Origin: Holosporales bacterium
GTDB lineage: Bacteria; Pseudomonadota; Alphaproteobacteria; RUG11792
Length of the DNA: 10,784 nt
Assembly: GCA_031260085.1 (NCBI GenBank)
Contig: JAIRKP010000113.1
Span: 1-10,784, forward strand
Direction: 5' to 3'
Shown here: in pieces, positions 6,396 through 10,784 of the stretch
Layout of the letters: every line of letters begins with the position of its first letter
How positions within the stretch are numbered: the first letter of the stretch is position 1
Translations under genes and position numbers: made by a program
The notes under the pieces: model-generated
Told to the model about the DNA's origin: nothing
The model's database searches: none
Seen by the model: the letters and a program-made list of their open reading frames with translations, nothing else

Positions 6396-7181
6396 GTGAA
6401 ATCTAAAATATGTAATAAATTTAATAAAGCTGCGAAAGAGTATGATCAGTATGCAAAAGTACAGATTGAATCTTCCAACTATTTAGCAAAAATTATTAAT
6501 AATGCTCTCAGTAATTTTGAAGTTAAATCGATCATAGACATAGGCGCCGGAACAGGAAAGACTACTCTTGCGATTAAGGAGTATTACCCTGAAGCAAATT
6601 GTACATTATTAGATATTTCGGAAAAAATGCTTAAACAAGCTGAGTCAAATATAAAAGATGTAAATATTATTGTAGCAGATGCTGAAAAGTATGAATTTAC
6701 TGAAATATATGATCTCTGTATATCTAATTTATCGGTGCAATGGTTTGAAAATCTTAAAAATTTTCTTGCAAAAATTAAGAATCACTGCAGATATTTTGCA
6801 TTCTCAACTCTATTAGATTCGAGTTTTAATCAATATAAAAATATGTTTATAAAAAAAAATATAACACCTCCAACATTTGAGTATTTTAACGAAATGAATT
6901 TAATAAAATTAATAAAGAGATATGGAAAAATTATTCAAAAAGACATTATTTCATATAACGAATATTTTCCGAATGCAGTCTCGGCTGCGCGTCAATTCAA
7001 ACAAACAGGGGCTAATCTTTCGCCGATTGAAACAAACAAAAATATGTCAGTATTGTTATCCAATAAACAAAAAATCGCTTTAGAATATGATATCTTTTTC
7101 GTAATTTTTAGAACAATAAGTTCAGTTGCCCGAAAAAACCATAGCTTTTCGGGCCCACGGGGCGCGAGTATGGTATCATAA
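6396..7181 (+). CDS. bioC: BioC-like malonyl-[ACP] O-methyltransferase with repeat-derived C-terminus
   Basis: A class I SAM-dependent methyltransferase that best fits BioC, which methylates malonyl-ACP to start pimelate synthesis for biotin. Seen: FNKAAKEYDQYAKVQ (residues 9-23), SAM motif I IIDIGAGTGK (46-55), the acidic ribose-binding LLDIS (71-75), ADAEKYEF (94-101), SNLSVQW (110-116), FAFSTL (134-139) and the late BioC signature SAARQFKQTGAN (196-207). The start is GTG with AAGGAA 5 nt upstream. The 261 aa includes an abnormal tail: residues 245-252 are encoded by a hairpin, and residues 253-261 plus the TAA by repeat copy 2, giving GPRGASMVS. The natural end was probably near residue 240-244. 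No other biotin gene is nearby, so the BioC assignment rests on sequence alone; a related methyltransferase is the alternative. Confidence 0.8.
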   Translation: MKSKICNKFNKAAKEYDQYAKVQIESSNYLAKIINNALSNFEVKSIIDIGAGTGKTTLAIKEYYPEANCTLLDISEKMLKQAESNIKDVNIIVADAEKYEFTEIYDLCISNLSVQWFENLKNFLAKIKNHCRYFAFSTLLDSSFNQYKNMFIKKNITPPTFEYFNEMNLIKLIKRYGKIIQKDIISYNEYFPNAVSAARQFKQTGANLSPIETNKNMSVLLSNKQKIALEYDIFFVIFRTISSVARKNHSFSGPRGASMVS

Positions 7182-7219
7182 TTATACCATACTCGCGCCA
7201 TCAGTCTGTCAAGGATCAC
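6992..7219 (-). other. Repeat-borne ORF antisense to the bioC-like 3' end (copy 2)
   Basis: This is the copy 2 equivalent of the mini-ORF at 4057-4155. AAGGAGGA (7234-7227) and GTG (7219-7217) open a 75-codon frame, beginning MILDRLMARVWYNYDTIL, then APRGPEK. It runs out of the repeat and antisense through the bioC-like gene. Everything beyond about codon 23 is a shadow of bioC. The ribosome binding site is good, but the frame is at least partly an accident of insertion. Treat as a candidate for spurious or repeat-driven translation. Confidence 0.15.
7128..7154 (+). repeat. A-rich/T-rich hairpin before repeat copy 2 (H1)
   Basis: GCCCGAAAA (7128-7136) pairs perfectly with TTTTCGGGC (7146-7154) around a 9 nt loop. 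It lies inside the last codons of the bioC-like gene and runs into the repeat. The structure is equivalent to 4068-4089 but differs in sequence. The 3' arm AGCTTTTCGGGC recurs exactly at 9396-9407. It may be the original terminator of the gene, now read through as coding sequence. Confidence 0.5.
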
Positions 7220-7241
7220 TTCGTTCTCCTCCTTGACAGAC
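7152..7241 (+). repeat. Multi-hairpin palindromic repeat, copy 2
   Basis: A 90 nt unit aligned with 4088-4177 without gaps and with four differences. The palindrome (core 7161-7199) carries C at 7177 in place of A, which breaks one pair. The second stem-loop, GTCTGTCAAGGA/TCCTTGACAGAC (7204-7215 and 7230-7241), is identical to copy 1 including its loop. The copy supplies the last nine codons and stop of the bioC-like gene. The A-to-C change turns the consensus tandem TAA TAA of this frame into TCA TAA. Confidence 0.92.
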
Positions 7242-7553
7242 TAAACCGCTAATCTCAGTTCCATATAAGAAACACTGAAAACTTTAGGATTTGTATACTT
7301 GAAAAGTGAAATTAGGCGATGTACTTTTTAAGTTGCCCGCCAAGCTGTAGATTGTCAGACTCGCGCCCCCGCAAATATTTTGAAAATCGTGATTTTCAAA
7401 ATAAGCAATGCACTCAACTCATGTGAAGTTGTAAACGATATGCTGCAATACGGTTACAAGAGTTAAGTAGAGTGATTTATTAAAGTAATATTATTTATAC
7501 CAGAATAAAATCAAAGTGCCCTTGTAAAATTTCGTAATTATAAAAATTAAATT
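7242..7553. other. Intergenic region between repeat copy 2 and tRNA-Arg
   Basis: These 312 bases hold no gene that I can support. They contain a perfect AT-rich palindrome (7376-7403) and an 11-base match, ACTCGCGCCCC (7359-7369), to the reverse complement of the repeat's GGGGCGCGAGT. That match could be a relic of a further copy. No clear U-tract terminator for the leftward tRNA-Arg was found. Confidence 0.4.
7376..7403. repeat. 28 nt perfect palindrome
   Basis: TATTTTGAAAATC (7376-7388) and GATTTTCAAAATA (7391-7403) are exact reverse complements around GT. It could be an operator for a dimeric regulator or a bidirectional terminator between the converging bioC-like gene and the proS/tRNA-Arg unit; as RNA it would form an 11-12 bp stem. 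No flanking U run decides the matter. The sequence is unrelated to the multi-hairpin repeat. Confidence 0.55.
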
Positions 7554-7630
7554 TGGTGTACCCGATAGGATTCGAACCTACGACCTCTTCCTTCGGAGGG
7601 AAACGCTCTATCCAACTGAGCTACGGGTAC
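7554..7630 (-). tRNA. tRNA-Arg (anticodon CCG), CCA encoded
   Basis: Reverse-complement reading gives the acceptor GTACCCG/CGGGTAC, D arm GCTC-AGTTGGATA-GAGC, anticodon stem TTTCC/GGAAG around CTCCGAA with anticodon CCG (CGG codons), T arm with TTCGAAT, discriminator A and encoded CCA (7556-7554). The length is 77 nt. It starts 26 nt after the stop of proS in the same direction, so it may share the proS transcript. Confidence 0.96.
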
Positions 7631-7656
7631 TTTTTACTTTGACAACTTTGCGCAAA

Positions 7657-9132
7657 TTAGTAACTTTTTGCGAAAATAGCTTCCATCGTCGTCTTTTCAC
7701 CGGTCAATATACAGTTACCCGGAGAATTATTTTGCAATAGAGGAATGCATCTTATTGTAACCGATAAATTATCTAATAGCTCTAAATTATTTTTAGATCC
7801 TGCCCAATTTGCCGTAACAAATCCGAAATCGTGTTCTACGAAAAATTCTTTTAATTCCTCAAATGAAGAAGCAGTTATCGATTTTTCTTTGTAGGTTTGC
7901 AGCACTCTTTCTTCCAAAATTTTATTATGTTGTTCTAATAACTCGTCTATTGAAGTTATAAATTCTTCTAATTTCAAATTAAATCGTTCTAAATTACTTA
8001 ATCTTTTTGTAAAGAATATAGTATTTTCGATTACTTCTTTTGATCCAATTTCACAAACAAATGGAACTCCTTTTTTAATATAAGCCCATTTTTTATCTTG
8101 CGGCGGCACATCTTTGATATCTATAAATGCTCTAATGTTCTTAGGTAAAGAGGTTTTTATTTTTTTACAATACTCTAATATTTCCTGTTGTGTTTTTTCA
8201 CCCTTAAACAAAGGTATGATAACGATATGATAAGGAGCTATTGAAGATGGTAAATTTAATCCATCATCGTCAGAGTGTGACATTATTAAGCCGCCGACAA
8301 TTCTTGTTGAAATTCCCCAAGATGTTGTATGCGCAAATTGCAAGCTTCCATCTCTTGCTTGAAATTGCATATTCACAGCTTTTGCGAAATTTTGCCCTAA
8401 ATAATGACTAGTAGCTGCTTGAAGAGATTTTCCATCTTGCATCATTGATTCGATGGTGAATGTATCAATTGCTCCTGGGAATTTTTCATGCTCAGGTTTT
8501 TTCCCAGGGATTGCATGCATCTTTAAAATATCTTGTATAAACCATCGATAAACCTCGTGCATTGTTTTTGTTTCATATTCAGCTTCTTTTTTTGTTTCAT
8601 GAGCTGTGTGCCCTTCCTGCCACAAAAATTCAGTGGTTCTAAGAAACATTCTCGTTCTCATTTCCCACCTGACGACGTTACACCACTGATTGATGAGAAT
8701 TGGTAAATCTCGATAAGATTTCATCCAATTAGCCATTGATTCTCCAATTATTAATTCTGAAGTAGGCCTAATTGCCAAAGGAACTTCCAATGACGCAGCA
8801 GGAACTAATTTACCATCTTTTTGCTCTAATCTATGGTGAGTAACAATAGCCATCTCCTTAGCAAATCCAGCAATGTGCTCTGCTTCTTTTTCAAAAAGAT
8901 TTATTGGTATAAATAAAGGAAAATAGCAATTGTGATGTCCCAATTCTTTGAATTTATTATCAAGAATATTTTGCATATTTTCCCATATTGCAAAACCATA
9001 TGGCTTTATTACCATGCATCCTCTAATACTCGAATTTTCAGCCAACTCAGCTTCTGTTATGACTTCTTGATACCATTTAGAAAAATCCTCTCTTCTTGTT
9101 ACCGATAATGCATTATTTCTCTTAATCGCCAT
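7657..9132 (-). CDS. proS: Prolyl-tRNA synthetase, archaeal/eukaryotic type
   Basis: A class II aminoacyl-tRNA synthetase that charges tRNA-Pro in the cytosol. At 491 aa it is the archaeal/eukaryotic-like form (TIGR00408 type). The N-terminus has DFSKWYQEVITEAELAENS then RGCMVIKPYGFAIWE. Motif 2 is FLRTTEFLWQEGHTAHET, and motif 3 is RIVGGLIMSHSDDDGLNLPSSIAPY. An anticodon-binding domain and a C-terminal extension ending in FAKSY follow. The bacterial-type editing insertion between motifs 2 and 3 is absent. Most of the zinc-ligand cysteines of the C-terminal domain are missing; RCIPLLQNN and GNCILTGEK remain, as in other bacterial members. Most alphaproteobacteria carry a shorter bacterial-type ProRS, so lateral acquisition is plausible. 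The ATG start fits the family but has no strong Shine-Dalgarno sequence. tRNA-Arg(CCG) follows 26 nt downstream. Confidence 0.96.
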   Translation of the reverse strand: MAIKRNNALSVTRREDFSKWYQEVITEAELAENSSIRGCMVIKPYGFAIWENMQNILDNKFKELGHHNCYFPLFIPINLFEKEAEHIAGFAKEMAIVTHHRLEQKDGKLVPAASLEVPLAIRPTSELIIGESMANWMKSYRDLPILINQWCNVVRWEMRTRMFLRTTEFLWQEGHTAHETKKEAEYETKTMHEVYRWFIQDILKMHAIPGKKPEHEKFPGAIDTFTIESMMQDGKSLQAATSHYLGQNFAKAVNMQFQARDGSLQFAHTTSWGISTRIVGGLIMSHSDDDGLNLPSSIAPYHIVIIPLFKGEKTQQEILEYCKKIKTSLPKNIRAFIDIKDVPPQDKKWAYIKKGVPFVCEIGSKEVIENTIFFTKRLSNLERFNLKLEEFITSIDELLEQHNKILEERVLQTYKEKSITASSFEELKEFFVEHDFGFVTANWAGSKNNLELLDNLSVTIRCIPLLQNNSPGNCILTGEKTTMEAIFAKSY

Positions 9133-9148
9133 GAATTACCAAATAAAA

Positions 9149-9265
9149 TTAACAAATTATATAACTTTTAGTATATTGCATGTACTTGCTCAATTCATAA
9201 CGGTTTTTAAGATTTTTATTTCTTATAAATGCCTTAGTCAAAAAATAGAATTCTTTGATTTTCAC
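9149..9265 (-). other. Small open frame with GGAGGTGA in front of proS
   Basis: The intergenic stretch 9133-9443 (311 nt) holds no clear gene. On the minus strand a GTG (9265-9263) opens 38 codons, beginning MKIKEFYFLTKAFIRNK and ending 16 nt before the proS ATG. GGAGGTGA (9269-9262), a full match to the 16S anti-Shine-Dalgarno core, overlaps this GTG. It is therefore too close for that start, and no ATG, GTG or TTG stands at normal spacing after it. It may be a leader peptide, a gene remnant or chance. There are no proline codons, so proline-dependent attenuation is not supported. Confidence 0.18.
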
Positions 9266-9355
9266 CTCCGCTGAACAATATATCTATGAGTGCGATATTA
9301 AGTGAAGTTTATGGATCTATAATTAAATTAAAAGTATACTATCTTACAACATTAT

Positions 9356-9407
9356 CCCGAACCATTCCTTCTTCTATGGGGACTCAAAAAACAGAAGCTT
9401 TTCGGGC
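9356..9407. other. Weak inverted repeat, relic of H1-type hairpin
   Basis: CCCGAACCAT (9356-9365) and AGCTTTTCGGGC (9396-9407) recall the arms of hairpin 7128-7154. The 3' arm is a 12-base exact match to 7143-7154. CCCGAA and TTCGGG can pair but across a 39 nt loop. It lies just downstream of the small leftward gene at 9444-9650. It may be a degenerate terminator family member. Confidence 0.3.
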
Positions 9408-9443
9408 TATTATGTTCATTAAATTTCTTAAGAATCAAAATCT

Positions 9444-9650
9444 CTAAGCGACATCTCCATCGCCATCTGGGCGATATCCTAAAATTTTTAGTTTCGTATG
9501 GACCTTTTCTAGCTCTTTTTTTATCATAATGTCTTGAAAATCTTTAACAACTCCTGAGCCGTCGTCTTTCACGTGAATTTTATTTTTCAACTCCCGCTCT
9601 TTTTCTAGCAACGACTGTATTTCATTTCGGCCTATTGAAAAAAAAGACAT
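9444..9650 (-). CDS. Small hypothetical protein, 68 aa
   Basis: I do not recognise the product. The translation is hydrophilic and mostly helical: NEIQSLLEKERELKNKIH, a central GSGVVKD turn, then KKELEKVHTKLKILGYRPDG, suggesting a short helical hairpin or coiled coil. It ends in an acidic DGDGDVA. There is no signal peptide or membrane segment. The ATG is chosen because MSFFSIGR reads naturally, but upstream there is only a weak GGTAA and no real Shine-Dalgarno sequence. It is the only open frame of note between proS and the secreted-protein gene, and its codon use is mixed but not unlike the AT-rich genes. It is divergent from the 9942 gene. Existence as a gene is moderately likely. Confidence 0.45.
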   Translation of the reverse strand: MSFFSIGRNEIQSLLEKERELKNKIHVKDDGSGVVKDFQDIMIKKELEKVHTKLKILGYRPDGDGDVA

Positions 9651-9941
9651 ACGTTATTACCGAAAAAGCATTCTATACTCATAGTCCTATATGAGAAAAA
9701 AATGTTCAAGAGAAAAAGTTAAAAAATCATTAAATTATTTGACTATTTATGCTCACAACGATTATTTAAGCAATAGTAAAATGAAAAGGTTCCTTCGACC
9801 TTGAAGGGCTCAATTTCCCTGAGATACACTTAATAATAGAAGTTGGGCGTCCATATCAAGCTCAAAGGGGAGAATATTTTCGAAATGGATATCATACGAA
9901 TACCAAATACGTCCAATACATTGTAGATAAGGAGAACCAAA
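9651..9941 (+). promoter_or_regulatory. Upstream region of the secreted-protein gene
   Basis: These 291 bases hold no gene. Two weak promoter candidates point right: TTGACT (9739-9744), with only poor -10 options at 17-18 nt spacing, and TTGAAG (9801-9806) with TACACT (9825-9830), spacer 18. CCTTC (9792-9796) and GAAGG (9803-9807) form a small hairpin over the second -35. AAGGAG at 9929-9934, 7 nt before the ATG, is a strong Shine-Dalgarno sequence. Confidence 0.3.
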
Positions 9942-10658
9942 ATGAAAGCAAATATTAAAAAGATATCATCAATAGCAGCCACAATAATGGCGACAGGATC
10001 GCTTTGCCCACAAACACAGGCAATGGACCACTTTCGGTTTCTGCATGTTCCCATAGTCCAGGATCCTGACCTATTCGTTGAGGTAGCGCCGGAGTTTCTT
10101 CCAGATCTCCCTCCTCCCGGCTTTGTTCAAGCCACATGGATCAATCTTCGACACTATCAAGCTCCTCGGGTTATCCCATTCACCGACGTCGCCGATGGCT
10201 TTGGGTCTGGTCTCTCAATTGTGATATTCATCCTTGGCCAAGCTCTCGACTCAGATACAGCAGCCTTTCGACCTCACTCCCTAGACACAATATTCCGACT
10301 CATAGAGCGGAACAGACCAACACCACAAACAATGAACGTCCTCCAACAGGCTGTTTCTTACTTTCTTCCACAAGATCCGCAAGCCCATATTCCCACCATG
10401 ACAGAAATTCAGGGCAATCCAGCTGGATTACATTATTTTAAGGCAATTGAGGAAACGCTGCTATTCCTACTGATAAACGATGGAATGTACCCTATTCACC
10501 AGGCATGTCTCGCTCATCCCGCAACATTTCAGTTGCTTACAAACAATGGACAACGCGCAGCTCCAATAGATAGTGGGCAGCAACTGTTTGAATCCCTCAA
10601 ATCAGCCGATAGTAGGCTATTTCCTCTGCCTCCCCCTCCTCCAGAGGTCTTTGCTTAA
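9942..10658 (+). CDS. Hypothetical secreted protein with Sec signal peptide
   Basis: A 238 aa protein that I cannot assign to a family. The N-terminus is a textbook Sec signal: MKANIKK basic region, ISSIAATIMATGSL hydrophobic core, and a likely cut after QTQA (Ala27). Cys22 lacks a proper lipobox, so a lipoprotein is less likely. The mature part is mixed: proline-rich near 50-60 (PEFLPDLPPPGF), then DVADGFGSGLSIVIFILGQAL, a predicted-helical middle, IHQACLAHPATFQLL and a proline-rich end (PLPPPPPEVFA). The start is well supported by AAGGAG 7 nt upstream. The gene is far richer in G+C than its neighbours (34 of 60 in 10081-10140), which suggests acquisition or a different evolutionary history. 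A periplasmic, surface or host-directed protein is possible. The gene ends 87 nt before the third repeat palindrome. Confidence 0.75.
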   Translation: MKANIKKISSIAATIMATGSLCPQTQAMDHFRFLHVPIVQDPDLFVEVAPEFLPDLPPPGFVQATWINLRHYQAPRVIPFTDVADGFGSGLSIVIFILGQALDSDTAAFRPHSLDTIFRLIERNRPTPQTMNVLQQAVSYFLPQDPQAHIPTMTEIQGNPAGLHYFKAIEETLLFLLINDGMYPIHQACLAHPATFQLLTNNGQRAAPIDSGQQLFESLKSADSRLFPLPPPPPEVFA

Positions 10659-10745
10659 GTCAACCAACCAGGGTGCCACGCTGGTGCCTCGGTTTATGGG
10701 GAAAAGTTTTAGGCTTGAGCAATGGTGTGCCGAGTATTAGAGCAT

Positions 10746-10784
10746 GGGCGCGAGTATGGTATAATAATTATACCATACTCGCGC
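10746..10784. repeat. Multi-hairpin repeat palindrome, copy 3 (cut by window end)
   Basis: From GGGCGCGAGTATGG to the last base of the window, this is identical to the copy 1 palindrome 4096-4134, including A at the position where copy 2 has C. The left flank differs: no GGCCCACGG precedes it and no H1 hairpin is seen, only GAGCAT. The second stem-loop, if present, lies beyond the window. Orientation cannot be told from the palindrome alone. It lies 87 nt after the stop of the secreted-protein gene. Confidence 0.88.

Noticed and set aside
4088..7241. Spaced repeats as a CRISPR array
   Set aside because: Only two full copies 3 kb apart, each near-perfectly palindromic and next to ordinary genes; no spacer periodicity and no cas genes.
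9830..10137. Minus-strand frames opposite the secreted-protein gene
   Set aside because: The plus-strand gene has a strong ribosome site and signal peptide; the opposite frames have neither.
10136..10441. 101-codon plus-strand frame overlapping the secreted-protein gene
   Set aside because: A frame-shifted shadow favoured by high GC; serine/arginine-rich junk-like composition and no start signal.
10659..10745. Terminator for the secreted-protein gene
   Set aside because: CTCGG/CCGAG and similar short pairings exist, but arms are only about 5 bp over long loops, with no U run.

Overview
The window looks like chromosomal DNA of an AT-rich alphaproteobacterium, probably a host-associated lineage of the Rickettsiales/Holosporales kind. 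This is inferred from the low GC of the housekeeping genes (20 G/C in the 60 bases 6421-6480), the alphaproteobacterial style of FtsQ (an RRWDL motif near the C-terminus), scattered single tRNA genes, poorly conserved operons and palindromic repeats at gene ends. No species can be named from sequence alone.

Layout. 39-3067 (+) is a tight run of three genes: a MotA/TolQ/ExbB-family inner-membrane protein, peptide chain release factor 1 (prfA) and the divisome protein FtsQ. A tRNA-Asn(GUU) follows at 3254-3329 (+), then trmL (tRNA wobble 2'-O-methyltransferase, 3596-4045, +). From 4068 comes the first copy of a multi-hairpin repeat, then about 880 bases without a convincing intact gene: an AT-rich part with a short open-frame remnant, a GC-rich part that looks like a decayed gene or foreign DNA, and a strong GC-rich hairpin. 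5064-6323 (-) is an MFS transporter, divergent from a BioC-like methyltransferase (6396-7181, +) whose last codons and stop lie inside the second repeat copy. A tRNA-Arg(CCG) and an archaeal/eukaryotic-type prolyl-tRNA synthetase follow on the minus strand (7554-9132), then a small hypothetical gene (9444-9650, -) and a GC-richer gene for a secreted protein (9942-10658, +). The window ends inside a third copy of the repeat palindrome.

Most functions are core translation (RF1, ProRS, TrmL, two tRNAs), cell division (FtsQ), transport and possibly biotin-precursor synthesis (BioC). The noteworthy accessory feature is the repeat. Two copies are 90 nt long and match at 86 of 90 positions. Each consists of a near-perfect 39-41 nt palindrome and a second 12-bp stem-loop, and each directly follows a different A-rich/T-rich hairpin at the 3' end of a gene. 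On one strand the second stem-loop holds a strong Shine-Dalgarno sequence correctly spaced before a GTG that opens into the palindrome. On the other strand it holds an anti-Shine-Dalgarno-like CUCCUCCUU. I see no CRISPR array, complete insertion sequence, phage module or recognisable defence operon.
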